NCBI RefSeq assembly: GCF_000703005.1
Contig: NZ_JNLH01000001.1
Location: 2,411,001-2,475,000, forward strand
Length of the DNA stretch: 64,000 bases
Origin: Pseudobutyrivibrio ruminis HUN009
GTDB taxonomy: Bacteria > Bacillota > Clostridia > Lachnospirales > Lachnospiraceae
Direction: 5' to 3'
Under the pieces are notes generated by a model. The model did no database searches. It saw nothing but the letters and a program-made list of their open reading frames with translations, and was not told where the DNA came from. This document shows positions 51,713 to 60,819 of the stretch, one piece after another. Numbering within the stretch: the stretch's first letter is position 1; each line of letters opens with the position of its first letter. The position numbers and the translations under genes were made by a program.

Positions 51713-52567
51713 TTAAACAGTCTTTTTAGCTGCTGCCTCCACAACATGCTTTACAAGAATGCTTGTTGTAACACCTCCAACACCTCCTGGCACAGGTGTA
51801 ATGGCCTCTACAATTGGTTCAACCTCATCAAACTTTACATCGCCGCAAAGCTTACCCTTTTCATCATTCCAGCTTATTCCAACATCAATTACAGTCTGGC
51901 CTTCTTTCAGGAATTCCTTTCCAACGCTTTCCATTTGACCAGAAGCAACCACTACGATATCTGCATCCTTTGTGATAGAAGGAACATCTACTGTCCTTGT
52001 ATGGCAAATTGTAACAGTAGCATTTTCATGCATCAGCATCATTGCAACTGGTCTTCCAATAACAAGAGAGCGACCTATAACTGCTACTTTTTTACCTGAA
52101 AGTGCAATTTCGTAATGCTTAAGTATTTCCATTGCAGCCTCTGCTGTACAAGGTGCAAAACCAAGTTTCGTGTTTGTAAATACACCTGCAAGGGATAGAT
52201 CTGTGCAGCCATCCACATCCTTTTCAGCCTTAAGCATATTTCTAGCCTTTTCACCATCAATATGCTTTGGAAGTGGTCTAAACATAAGAATTCCATGAAC
52301 AGAGTCATCCTCGTTTAGCTCATTTAGCTTTTCAAAAAAGGCCTCTTCAGAAACGTCCTCGTCAAGCGCCTCTACTCTAACTGTCACTCCCACCTGCTCA
52401 CAACGCTTTATTGCTCCTCTTTCGTAGGAAAGATCATCTGCTCTCTCACCCACTCTAAGAATAGCAAGTGTAGGATTTACTCCCTTTGTTTTAAGGTTTT
52501 CCACCTGATTTGCCATTTTTATATTTAATGCATCTACTACTTCTTTACCTTTTAATAACTTCGCCAT
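51713..52567 (-). CDS. folD: Methylenetetrahydrofolate dehydrogenase / cyclohydrolase
   Basis: The protein has 284 residues with VRVEALDEDVSEEAFFEKL, the folate site GILMFRPLPKHID, DVDGCTDLSLAG, the NADP site VIGRSLVIGRPVAMML and the closing TPVPGGVGGVTTSILV. It interconverts methylene-, methenyl- and formyl-tetrahydrofolate. It lies 12 bases after fchA. Confidence 0.95.
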   Translation of the reverse strand: MAKLLKGKEVVDALNIKMANQVENLKTKGVNPTLAILRVGERADDLSYERGAIKRCEQVGVTVRVEALDEDVSEEAFFEKLNELNEDDSVHGILMFRPLPKHIDGEKARNMLKAEKDVDGCTDLSLAGVFTNTKLGFAPCTAEAAMEILKHYEIALSGKKVAVIGRSLVIGRPVAMMLMHENATVTICHTRTVDVPSITKDADIVVVASGQMESVGKEFLKEGQTVIDVGISWNDEKGKLCGDVKFDEVEPIVEAITPVPGGVGGVTTSILVKHVVEAAAKKTV

Positions 52568-52579
52568 GATTCCTCCAGT

Positions 52580-53194
52580 TTATAATCTTTCCATAACGCT
52601 TTTATATATTTCATCAGATTTTATTACATACTCATCAACTAGTGCTGTCACTTTCGAATCTAAATCTGTAGCATAATCTCTATCTTTCATGGATTTAGTG
52701 TTTATCTTTACATTGACAGCTGCCCCTTTAATTGCACCTTGAAGCATAGCAACCCCCGTTGCCGCATCGCTAATCATAAGCACTGAACCTTTATCTGCAA
52801 ATTCCCTTTGCAAATCAACAGCTTCACATGCCAACTGAAGAATCTGAAATGGCACCTGTGCAGCATCTTTCAAGCACTTTTCCATTATTTCATCTCTGGT
52901 AGGATCTTCCTTTGGGATAGAATAGGCCTTAGAAAGAGGTTCAAAGGCAATTGCATCATCATCAATGCATTTTAAAAGTTTAACTCTAATATCCTGAGCC
53001 TTTTCCATAAGCTCTTTTATTTCAGGTTCTACCTCTGCATATTTCTTTTTTCCAACAGTAAACTCCCCAACCATATCTCCAAGAGCAATTCCAATGCTGG
53101 CAACCATAGCACTTGCGCCACCGCCTCCTGGTACTGATGTCTTTGAAGCAAGCTTCTCTGTAAATTCCTGCAGTGTTGAATTAGTTAAACTCAT
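52580..53194 (-). CDS. fchA: Formiminotransferase-cyclodeaminase family protein (FchA, methenyl-THF cyclohydrolase)
   Basis: The protein has 204 residues from the ATG at 53194 with AAAGGAG upstream; a longer in-frame reading passes through the preceding terminator and is not supported. It has the family N-terminus LASKTSVPGGGGASAMVASI and MVGEFTVGKKKYA. It is the cyclodeaminase domain alone, as in clostridial C1 pathways, and is coupled with folD, so cyclohydrolase activity fits best. Confidence 0.88.
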   Translation of the reverse strand: MSLTNSTLQEFTEKLASKTSVPGGGGASAMVASIGIALGDMVGEFTVGKKKYAEVEPEIKELMEKAQDIRVKLLKCIDDDAIAFEPLSKAYSIPKEDPTRDEIMEKCLKDAAQVPFQILQLACEAVDLQREFADKGSVLMISDAATGVAMLQGAIKGAAVNVKINTKSMKDRDYATDLDSKVTALVDEYVIKSDEIYKSVMERL

Positions 53195-53218
53195 AGCATT
53201 TCTCCTTTTATATAATGC

Positions 53219-53244
53219 AAAAAAGACCTTGGCAATCCAAGGTC
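53219..53244 (-). terminator. Terminator of the 57-residue small gene
   Basis: Minus-strand GACCTTGG and CCAAGGTC, 8 bp with a 4-base loop, then TTTTTT. The stem begins within the small gene's stop codon. Confidence 0.88.
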
Positions 53245-53417
53245 TAATCAGTAATAAAGTCAAAAATAGTCATTTGGTCAGAATCGGCTACTAAATTGTC
53301 GTAGTTCTCCTGCTCCTCTGGTGTTAATTCTCTGTGATAAACGTATGTCTCTTGCTTGATAACACCATCCATATCAAAATACATCTGTCTGTATTTTAGA
53401 TTATCATTTTCTAACAT
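53244..53417 (-). CDS. Small protein of 57 residues, function unknown
   Basis: The ATG at 53417 opens a 57-residue frame: MLENDNLKYRQMYFDMDGV, then IKQETYVYHRELTPEEQ, ending DQMTIFDFITD. It is acidic, rich in Tyr and Asp, and has no signal peptide. The ribosome site is weak (CTAGAG). A strong terminator begins at its stop codon. It follows a PfkB kinase gene by 45 bases and may share its transcript. Function unknown. Confidence 0.65.
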   Translation of the reverse strand: MLENDNLKYRQMYFDMDGVIKQETYVYHRELTPEEQENYDNLVADSDQMTIFDFITD

Positions 53418-53462
53418 TACTCTAGCCCAATCAATTATCCTAAATTATTCATGACTATTCTA

Positions 53463-54383
53463 TCATACTTCTAAGCCGAACTCACTAGGTAAAAATCGTG
53501 GGCATACATTATCTGAAGTTACAATTACAGATGCTGCAAGTGTTGATCCAATTTCACAAGCCTCTTCAATTGTTTTGCCGTATGTAAGACCAATTGTTAC
53601 GCCAGCGAAGAATGAATCTCCAGCACCGGTTGTATCCTTAACATCTACCTTTCTAGCTGGTACGAATCCTGTGTTGCCATCAATATCTGCATAAACTGCA
53701 CCCTGACTACCAAGCGTGACAATCATCTTTTTGATCTGAGCACCCTGAATTTTCTTTGCAAGGATTTCTTCCATCTCCTCAGGTGTTTTTTCTGAATAAT
53801 CATCCATGAAAAGGATGCCTGCCTCCTGCTGATTGCAAACGAAGCACTCTACGTTCTTCAAGAAATCTCTGCGTTCAACAGCAATACTCATGTTTGAGAC
53901 AGCTGCATATACCTTAAGATTATACTTTTCTGCATATTTGAATACTCTTTTGATTGAATCTTTTTCCATATCAATCTCGAGAGCAATACTATCTGCATCT
54001 TTGAAAATCTCATCTCCCTCTTCATCAAGAATATCATTGATTACAGAAAGATCTGGTCGCTTTGATATAGATGCAACAACGTCTCCGTGATTATCAAAAA
54101 CTGCAAGCCACTTTCCCATTCCATCAGGAGTGCGGCGAACAAATCTGGTGTCTACCTTGTGATTGTTAAGCTTTTCAAGTACGCCTGTACCGATACCGCT
54201 TTCATCTACAAGACTAACAAAAGTAGGACGAAGCTCAACATTTGCAATATCCTCTACAACGTTTCGGCTAACGCCACCGTGTACTTCCTCTACAGTACCA
54301 ACATTTCTACCTGCTGGAATATAGCTTGCTGTAGAGTGACCTTTAATATCAATAAAAACTGCTCCTAGTACTACAATTCCCAT
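53463..54383 (-). CDS. PfkB-family sugar/nucleoside kinase, possibly pseudouridine kinase
   Basis: The protein has 306 residues. The N-terminus GIVVLGAVFIDIKG and the anion-hole/catalytic motif VKDTTGAGDSFFAGV near the C-terminus place it in the PfkB family. The opening DIKG is often seen in pseudouridine kinases, but no glycosidase partner is adjacent, so the substrate stays open. Confidence 0.82.
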   Translation of the reverse strand: MGIVVLGAVFIDIKGHSTASYIPAGRNVGTVEEVHGGVSRNVVEDIANVELRPTFVSLVDESGIGTGVLEKLNNHKVDTRFVRRTPDGMGKWLAVFDNHGDVVASISKRPDLSVINDILDEEGDEIFKDADSIALEIDMEKDSIKRVFKYAEKYNLKVYAAVSNMSIAVERRDFLKNVECFVCNQQEAGILFMDDYSEKTPEEMEEILAKKIQGAQIKKMIVTLGSQGAVYADIDGNTGFVPARKVDVKDTTGAGDSFFAGVTIGLTYGKTIEEACEIGSTLAASVIVTSDNVCPRFLPSEFGLEV

Positions 54384-54449
54384 TATTAATTACTCCTTTT
54401 TAAACAATGTATAAATACTATCACATGCTTTTAGAATTTTAAACAATAA

Positions 54450-54478
54450 TTTACTACCAATGTGTTGTCCTTTATAAT
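54450..54478 (+). promoter_or_regulatory. Promoter of the third G3E GTPase gene
   Basis: TTTACT (54450-54455), a 17-base spacer and TATAAT (54473-54478), about 40 bases before the ATG. Confidence 0.6.
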
Positions 54479-54517
54479 ATACCTAAATTGTTACATAACT
54501 ATGATACGAGGTATACC

Positions 54518-55456
54518 ATGATAAAAGTAGACTTAATTACAGGATTCTTGGGTAGCGGCAAAACTACCTTTCTTAAAAAATACGCAAATTACTTCATTTC
54601 CCATGGCAAACGTATTGGAATATTAGAAAACGACTACGGCGCAGTAAATGTTGATATGCTCCTACTCAATGATTTGCGAGGGGAAAATTGCGAGCTTGAA
54701 ATGGTAGCTGGTGGATGTGACGCTGATTGTCACAAACGTCGTTTTAAAACAAAGCTTATCGCCATGGCTATGAGTGGTTATGATAGAGTCATCATTGAAC
54801 CATCAGGCATTTTTGATGTTGATGAATTTTTTGATGTTCTCAGAGATGAGCCACTTGATAGATGGTATGAAATCGGTACAGTTTTAACCATCGTTGATGC
54901 ACGATTAGAAGATAATCTTTCTGATGATTCAGATTTCTTCTTAGCCAGCCAAATAGCAAACGCTGGGCGCATCATTCTCAGCAGAACTCAGCTTACAGAC
55001 AATGAACATATCGCAAATACCAAGTCACACTTAAAATCTGCGGCAGAAAAGGCAAACCTTAATATAAATGTAGATTCTATTGTCTTTGAAAAAAATTGGG
55101 ATGATTTAGATGATAACGATTTCGAATTAATTTCAAACAGCAGCTATGCTTCACGATCATACATAAAAAAAATAACCACTGATGACAGTGGTTATAAAAC
55201 AGTTTATTTTCTTGAGCTCCCATTGAAAAAGGAATGCCTAAAAGAAAAAATCCTCACTCTTATGTCTGATTCTTCATTTGGCGAAATCCTCCGAGCAAAA
55301 GGCTTCTTTAATGAAGACGATACCTGGTATCAGTTCAATGTTACAAAAAATGAATTTGAACTAACACCAATGTCTGTAGGTCAGCAGGTCTTCATCGTAA
55401 TCGGCGAAAACCTTAATGAAAGCAAAATCCGTGAATTTATGGAAGCCGATAATTAA
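54518..55456 (+). CDS. G3E (CobW/COG0523) GTPase with an altered metal motif
   Basis: The protein has 312 residues from the ATG at 54518. Walker A is GFLGSGKT near 8-15. The usual GCxCC is replaced by AGGCDADCHKRRF, where two Cys are spaced by DAD. IIEPSG and a CobW C-terminal domain (FGEILRAKGFFNED, TPMSVGQQVFIVIGE) follow. It lacks a His tract. The altered motif suggests a different metal or partner from the other two G3E proteins. Its stop and that of the convergent leuC-like gene share one TTAA. Confidence 0.85.
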   Translation: MIKVDLITGFLGSGKTTFLKKYANYFISHGKRIGILENDYGAVNVDMLLLNDLRGENCELEMVAGGCDADCHKRRFKTKLIAMAMSGYDRVIIEPSGIFDVDEFFDVLRDEPLDRWYEIGTVLTIVDARLEDNLSDDSDFFLASQIANAGRIILSRTQLTDNEHIANTKSHLKSAAEKANLNINVDSIVFEKNWDDLDDNDFELISNSSYASRSYIKKITTDDSGYKTVYFLELPLKKECLKEKILTLMSDSSFGEILRAKGFFNEDDTWYQFNVTKNEFELTPMSVGQQVFIVIGENLNESKIREFMEADN

Positions 55457-56694
55457 GCTTCTGTTATCTTGCCTGCAATTGCTGTTGCTGCAGCTGTTGC
55501 AGGACTGGCAAGATAAATCTGTACCTTGCTAGTTCCCATTCTTCCAAGGAAATTTCTATTGTTAGTGGCAACCACCACTTCATTATCTGAAAGAATTCCT
55601 CCTCCTCTTCCACAGCACAAACCACAACCTGGAGTAGTAATAATCGCACCGGCGTCTGAAAGGATTTCAAGTGTGCCGTCAGCTAATGCTTCTCTATAAA
55701 TCTTTCGGCTGGCAGGAGTAACAATCATTTTAACAAATGGTGCAACATGCTTGCCCTTTAAAATAGTGGCTGCTGTTCTAAGATCTTCTAATCTACCATT
55801 TGTGCATGAGCCAAGGAATACCTGATCCACCTTTGTCCCCTTAAGCTCTGAAACTGGATGAATGTTATCCACCAAAGATGGACATGCCAAAACCGGAACC
55901 ATATCCTCTGCTCTATATCTGAGAATTCTTGAATATTTGGCATCATTATCTGGCTTCAAAGCCTTTATGCTATCGTCATATTTTATCTTACAATAGTCAC
56001 AAGTCTTATCATCTGGAACAAACAGACCACATTTTGCCCCAGCTTCCACAGCCATATTCGACATTGTCATTCGGCTAGCTACACTCATGGCATCTACTGT
56101 GCTTCCAGTAAATTCAATAGCCTGATATGTAGCTCCAGATGCAGTCAAATCCCCTATTATTCTAAGAATTATATCCTTTGATGTAACATTTCCAGGCAAT
56201 GTACCATCTATTTCAATCTTGATAGTCTCAGGAACTTTTATCCAAAGCTGACCTGTTCCAAGAATGCCCGCCATCTCCGTATATCCGATACCTGTTGAGA
56301 AGGCGCCAACACAACCATATGTAACTGTATGGCTGTCTGTTCCAAAGGCAATATCACCAGGCTTAACATATCCTGCTTCTGTCATAAGCTGATGACAAAT
56401 ACCGTCTGTTCTATGAACATTTTTTATACCGTATTTCTTGGCAAATTCATCTCCCTCTCTGAAATGACGAGTGTCATCTACCTGAGTAGCAGGAAGGAAA
56501 TGATCATAAATAAGAACAACGCTGTCAGGATTTTTTACCTTAGAAAAACCCATCTCTTCAAACTTCTGAACAGCAAATGGAACCATGATGTCATCAATCA
56601 TGCACCAGTCTACATCTACAGTAACAATGTCTCCTGGTTTTACATCATGCCCTACTTTATTTCCAATTATTTTTTCTACTAATGTCTTTCCCAT
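55453..56694 (-). CDS. leuC: LeuC/HacA-type hydro-lyase large subunit, copy 1
   Basis: The protein has 413 residues from the ATG at 56694, aligned with the other copy's MGMTMAEKII start; an in-frame ATG 24 bases earlier would overlap the small-subunit gene. Fe-S ligands lie in FLGSCTNGRLEDL and TPGCGLCCGRGGG. The ~415-residue length is that of the archaeal/HacA branch, not the ~465-residue enterobacterial LeuC. It isomerises 2- and 3-isopropylmalate or a related malate. The partner small subunit is just upstream. Confidence 0.85.
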   Translation of the reverse strand: MGKTLVEKIIGNKVGHDVKPGDIVTVDVDWCMIDDIMVPFAVQKFEEMGFSKVKNPDSVVLIYDHFLPATQVDDTRHFREGDEFAKKYGIKNVHRTDGICHQLMTEAGYVKPGDIAFGTDSHTVTYGCVGAFSTGIGYTEMAGILGTGQLWIKVPETIKIEIDGTLPGNVTSKDIILRIIGDLTASGATYQAIEFTGSTVDAMSVASRMTMSNMAVEAGAKCGLFVPDDKTCDYCKIKYDDSIKALKPDNDAKYSRILRYRAEDMVPVLACPSLVDNIHPVSELKGTKVDQVFLGSCTNGRLEDLRTAATILKGKHVAPFVKMIVTPASRKIYREALADGTLEILSDAGAIITTPGCGLCCGRGGGILSDNEVVVATNNRNFLGRMGTSKVQIYLASPATAAATAIAGKITEA

Positions 56695-56704
56695 TTTTTC
56701 ACCA

Positions 56705-57199
56705 TCAATCCAATCCATTACGCTTTCTCATAGCTTTTACCAAGCCACCAGCCTCAAGTATTTCCAGCAGGTTATCAGGAAGTGAGGCTATTTCGTAGGA
56801 TTTACCATTTACCACGATTTCTTTGCCTGGTGTAACCTCAGCAATATCACCTTCTTTTACCTCATCATACAAATCCTGATTTTCAATTAAAAGTAATCCA
56901 TTATTAATGGCATTTCTGAAAAAAATTCTTGCGTAAGATTTTGCAACAACGCATGAAACCCCAAGGGCCTTTACAACCTCTGGAGCCTGTTCTCTTGAAG
57001 AGCCGCAGCCAAAATTGTTACCTGCAACAATCATATCTCCTGGCTGAATCTGTGATGCCAAATCGGGACGCAGTGGACTAAAAGCATAAGGCTTCATTTC
57101 CTCCACCGTCTTAAACGCCAAATACTCTGTAGGTAAGATTATATCTGTATCTATGTCATCTCCAAGGACCCAAATCCTAGCCGTAAACTTGTCACTCAT
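56705..57199 (-). CDS. leuD: LeuD-type hydro-lyase small subunit, copy 1
   Basis: The protein has 164 residues of swivelling-domain type: WVLGDDIDTDIILPTEYLAF, NNFGCGSSREQAP and AKSYARIFFRNAINNGLLLI. In archaeal relatives the residues after YL help set substrate choice; here they are Ala-Phe, a hydrophobic pair that suits isopropylmalate-like substrates. It is transcribed before its large subunit. Confidence 0.87.
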   Translation of the reverse strand: MSDKFTARIWVLGDDIDTDIILPTEYLAFKTVEEMKPYAFSPLRPDLASQIQPGDMIVAGNNFGCGSSREQAPEVVKALGVSCVVAKSYARIFFRNAINNGLLLIENQDLYDEVKEGDIAEVTPGKEIVVNGKSYEIASLPDNLLEILEAGGLVKAMRKRNGLD

Positions 57200-57223
57200 A
57201 AATTCTCTCCAATCTAGTCTGAT

Positions 57224-58471
57224 CTAAAGTTTATCTGCAGTAGTTATAAATCCTTCTACCGCGGATGCAGTAACGGTTGCCGCTGATGCAAGATATACAA
57301 AGGAATCCTTATGGCCAGCTCTTCCCTTAAAGTTACGAGTGCCTGTAGAGATAAGTGTTTCACCTTCACCGATAACTCCCTGGCACGCACCCCAACACAC
57401 TGAACAATTAGGATTCATAACCATAGCGCCAGCAGCCATAAATATATCGAGAAGTCCTTCCTTTAGAGCCTGCTTGTAAACTTCCCTACTTGCCGGAACT
57501 ACTAAAAATCTAACCCCCTCAGCAACATGCTTTCCTTTGATTACTTGTGCACCAACTCTCAAGTCCTCTATACGTCCATTGTTACAGCTACCAAGAAACG
57601 CTTCGTTAATCTTTGTACCCTCACATTCCGATGCTGGTACAACGCTGTCTACAAAATGAGGCTTTGCAACAATTGGCTGAATCTCCGATAAATCGATATC
57701 ATAAACTTCGGCAAACACTGCATCTTCGTCTGATGAGAACAATGCCTTAGGCTCACGTCCATGGGCCGTTAAATACTCCATCGCTACATCATCGACCTCC
57801 ATAAGAGCAGTCTTTGCGCCTGCTTCTACACACAAATTGCAGATTGAGATTCTATCAGCAATTGAAAGGTCATGTAGCCCCTCTCCAGCAAACTCCATGG
57901 CTTTATAGTTAGCTCCATTAGCAGAAATTCTACCAATTATAGTAAGGATTAAATCTCTAGCGTATACACCCTTATTAAGCTTTCCATGGAGATTAAAGCG
58001 AATTGTCTCAGGTACTAGTAGCCATGATGTTCCTGTAACCATAGCATATAAATAATCTGTGCAACCAACGCCAGTACCAAAAGCTCCCAAAGCTCCATAA
58101 GCACATGTATGTGAATCTGCTCCAAAAATCAACTCACCAGGGCGTACGTGTTTTTCCATCATAACCTGATGGCATACTCCCTCCCCCTCATAAAAAGTGA
58201 TTCCATGCTCTCTAGCAAAGTCTCTCATCTTTTTATGGCTCGCTGCAGTTTTTGGGCTATCAGCAGGGATATTGTGGTCAATAACCCATACAAGCTTATC
58301 CACATCTGCAATACGTGGATGCTTTAAATTGTTGTACATGTCTATTGTAAGATGAGTAGTGCCGTCGTTGCTCATCAGTCTATCAAGTGTTACTGTCTCG
58401 ATATCACCAGCCTTGCAGCTTTCTTTACCTGCTGCCGCGGCAATAATCTTTTCTGCCATTGTCATTCCCAT
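57224..58471 (-). CDS. LeuC/HacA-type hydro-lyase large subunit, copy 2
   Basis: The protein has 415 residues, opening MGMTMAEKIIAAAAGKE. Cluster ligands are in FLGSCNNGRIEDL and NPNCSVCWGACQG, different in detail from copy 1. GADSHTCAYGALGAFGTGVG is the conserved substrate/cluster segment. Its own small subunit lies upstream with a 2-base gap. The two copies look diverged enough to have different substrates, for example isopropylmalate versus another 2-alkylmalate or homoaconitate. Confidence 0.85.
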   Translation of the reverse strand: MGMTMAEKIIAAAAGKESCKAGDIETVTLDRLMSNDGTTHLTIDMYNNLKHPRIADVDKLVWVIDHNIPADSPKTAASHKKMRDFAREHGITFYEGEGVCHQVMMEKHVRPGELIFGADSHTCAYGALGAFGTGVGCTDYLYAMVTGTSWLLVPETIRFNLHGKLNKGVYARDLILTIIGRISANGANYKAMEFAGEGLHDLSIADRISICNLCVEAGAKTALMEVDDVAMEYLTAHGREPKALFSSDEDAVFAEVYDIDLSEIQPIVAKPHFVDSVVPASECEGTKINEAFLGSCNNGRIEDLRVGAQVIKGKHVAEGVRFLVVPASREVYKQALKEGLLDIFMAAGAMVMNPNCSVCWGACQGVIGEGETLISTGTRNFKGRAGHKDSFVYLASAATVTASAVEGFITTADKL

Positions 58472-58473
58472 AT

Positions 58474-58947
58474 CTAATCCTCCTTATCCAAAGATGCTAT
58501 AAGACCGCCTTGATCCAAAATTTCCTGCATCTTTTCAGGTAGCTTAGTACAAGAATACTCTTTTCCATTTGCTTTGATGATGCCAGCATTCAAATCCAGT
58601 TCCATTTCATCACCATCTTTCACTACATCATAAAGCTCTTTACTGACAATAACCGGCATGCCAATATTAATGGAATTTCTATAAAAAATACGAGCAAAAG
58701 ACTTAGCTATAACTGCTTTAACTCCTAGTGCTTTTAGAACACTTGGCGCCTGCTCTCTTGATGAGCCACATCCAAAGTTTTCATCAGCCACAACAAAATC
58801 ACCAGGCTTTACCGCAGATGCAAAATCACCATTTAGGGACTCAAATGTATGCACTTTCATTTCGTCTATTGTGGGAAAAAGTAGATACTGGGAAGCGATA
58901 ATCTGATCTGTATCTACATCTTTGTGAAATCTAAATACCTTGCCCAT
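58474..58947 (-). CDS. LeuD-type hydro-lyase small subunit, copy 2
   Basis: The protein has 157 residues: FRFHKDVDTDQIIASQYLLF, ENFGCGSSREQAPSVLKAL and AKSFARIFYRNSINIGMPVI. The specificity residues after YL are Leu-Phe. It is the first gene of the four-gene cluster. No leuA or leuB gene lies in the window. Confidence 0.86.
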   Translation of the reverse strand: MGKVFRFHKDVDTDQIIASQYLLFPTIDEMKVHTFESLNGDFASAVKPGDFVVADENFGCGSSREQAPSVLKALGVKAVIAKSFARIFYRNSINIGMPVIVSKELYDVVKDGDEMELDLNAGIIKANGKEYSCTKLPEKMQEILDQGGLIASLDKED

Positions 58948-59089
58948 ATTTCCTCCTTTTACATGTTGTCACATTTTCTAGTTAATCTATTCTACCTTAA
59001 TTCTTTAGCGATTTAAAGAGGTAAAAACTTCAAAAAATCATAAGATTGTTATATTATATGTAAATATGATTTTTGATAGGAGTTAATAA

Positions 59090-59602
59090 ATGAATTTAGT
59101 TTTAGTCGGACGAATCTTTTCAATTTTGGCTTGTATCCTTATGGTGTTAATCGGATACCTTAAGCACAAAAAAACAATCCTATGGGCACAGAACCTACAG
59201 TTTGTTCTTTTTTCTATATCCTACGCTTGCCTTGGTGGTATTGCCGCAGTTGTAGGAAACATGGTTAGCCTACTTAGAAACCTTATCTGCATTAAATGGA
59301 ATCTTACTATTCCGCTTCAGATATTCTTCATCGGCTTTCAGGGTGTATTCACCTTCATCACTACTCAAAACAGATGGATTGACTGGCTCCCTTTTGCTGC
59401 AGCAACTATGATTACACTTTCACTTAGATCTAAAAAGGATTTAATGATAAAGCTTGGATGCATCGGCAGTATTCTTTGTTTTGGAACTTATGATTTCTTC
59501 CTTAAGAACTGGGTTGTATTTGCATTCGATGTTTTCTCACTTATCACAAGTTTGATTGGTGTATATAGAATTCTATTTGATAAAGAAAAAGAGGCCTTTT
59601 AA
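59090..59602 (+). CDS. YgjV-like inner membrane protein
   Basis: The protein has 170 residues and about six membrane segments (SILACILMVLIGYL, LQFVLFSISYACLGGIAAVV, PLQIFFIGFQGVFTFIT, IGSILCFGTYDFFL). The pattern and the short loops match the YgjV family of unknown function. An AGGAG site lies 7 bases before the ATG. Its stop falls inside a terminator hairpin. Confidence 0.72.
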   Translation: MNLVLVGRIFSILACILMVLIGYLKHKKTILWAQNLQFVLFSISYACLGGIAAVVGNMVSLLRNLICIKWNLTIPLQIFFIGFQGVFTFITTQNRWIDWLPFAAATMITLSLRSKKDLMIKLGCIGSILCFGTYDFFLKNWVVFAFDVFSLITSLIGVYRILFDKEKEAF

Positions 59603-59613
59603 AAGGTCTCTTT
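59588..59613. terminator. Bidirectional terminator between convergent genes
   Basis: AAAGAGGCCTTTT and AAAAGGTCTCTTT pair with one G-U; T- and A-rich flanks on both sides let it serve the YgjV-like gene and the EAL gene. Confidence 0.75.
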
Positions 59614-59614
59614 C

Positions 59615-60805
59615 TTATTCTTCAACTTTTCTTGAAAAACCTATCATCAATACATCATCCTTGTGCGGATGTTTCATAAGATGAATTATAGTTCTAAACT
59701 TAAGTGGAACACCTGCTACATTGTGCTCTACAACAACCTCTACCCTTGTTTTTCCTTTATTGAATGCCTTCAAAAGCGCTGGTCTTGTAAGATTATCTTC
59801 GTAAACTTTATAAGATTCTCCAACACATATCTTTAAAGCGCTCTCAGTCATATCATCAATAACACCTGCTGTAGGCGCATCAAAGAAAATATCTGGGTTC
59901 TGATACATCATATAATAGCTATTCTTATACAGATTTCCAAACATTATCATGTCGTATTCTGTCTTCATAGCTCTTAAAAGCAGGCTGTGAGTACTAAATG
60001 TTCCCTGCTTCTTAAGGAAATCATCATCGTCAACCATAGGAGCATTATCTATCATTGCAACAACAAGGAAATCTTCTTTTTTAAGTGGTTTCGAGAATAA
60101 ATATCCCTGAACTCTATCACAGTCCATATTCTGCAAAAACTTAAGCTGCTCCATGGTTTCTACACCTTCAGCTATAGTCTTTAGACTGAGACGTCTTGCA
60201 AAGAAAAATACAGTTTCAAGGGTACCACGTCCCCTATCATCCTGACAATTATCTTCCAAGAAAGCTTTATCAACTTTCAAAAAACTAACTGGCAGATTCT
60301 TTACAAACTGTAATGATGTAAAGCCCGCGCCAAAATCATCTATAGCGATTTTAACACCGGTGTCTGCGATGTTTCTGGCCCATTCTTCTATGGATTTTAA
60401 ATTTTCCACAGCAAGGGCTGACTCTGTAATTTCAACCTCAAACATCTCTGGCTTTACTTTATATGTTGTAAGAATGGCTTGTAACTTACGATAAAAATCT
60501 TTTTCCTTTACATGCCATCTAGAGAAATTAACAGCAATTGGAACTGCCTTATCTCCCATTTCATGGATAGTTCGACAGGCTTCCTCTGCCATATACCAAT
60601 CTAAGATATTAATATCATCTGTCTTTTCAAGTCTCGGTATGAATTTGTCTGGGCTAATTATTTCGCCATTGGGCTTCACCCATCTAACAAGTGCTTCTGC
60701 ACTAACAATTCTACCAGTACTGGCATCATACTGTGGCTGATAATACGCTTTGATTTCTCGATTTTCAATAGCATTTACTACTTTATCTAAGAAAGAAGTA
60801 CTCAT
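59615..60805 (-). CDS. EAL-domain c-di-GMP phosphodiesterase
   Basis: The protein has 396 residues. The EAL domain (1 to ~245) starts IKAYYQPQYDASTGRIVSAE and has EALVRW, the metal/catalytic sites EVEITES, IDDFGAGFTSLQ and TIAEGVETMEQL, so it should be active. A C-terminal region of ~140 residues (SLLLRAMKTEYDMIMFGNLY, GKTRVEVVVEHNVAGVPLKF) looks PAS-like. No GGDEF domain or membrane segment. It follows alr by 14 bases. Confidence 0.9.
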   Translation of the reverse strand: MSTSFLDKVVNAIENREIKAYYQPQYDASTGRIVSAEALVRWVKPNGEIISPDKFIPRLEKTDDINILDWYMAEEACRTIHEMGDKAVPIAVNFSRWHVKEKDFYRKLQAILTTYKVKPEMFEVEITESALAVENLKSIEEWARNIADTGVKIAIDDFGAGFTSLQFVKNLPVSFLKVDKAFLEDNCQDDRGRGTLETVFFFARRLSLKTIAEGVETMEQLKFLQNMDCDRVQGYLFSKPLKKEDFLVVAMIDNAPMVDDDDFLKKQGTFSTHSLLLRAMKTEYDMIMFGNLYKNSYYMMYQNPDIFFDAPTAGVIDDMTESALKICVGESYKVYEDNLTRPALLKAFNKGKTRVEVVVEHNVAGVPLKFRTIIHLMKHPHKDDVLMIGFSRKVEE

Positions 60806-60819
60806 ATAATCCTCAATTA

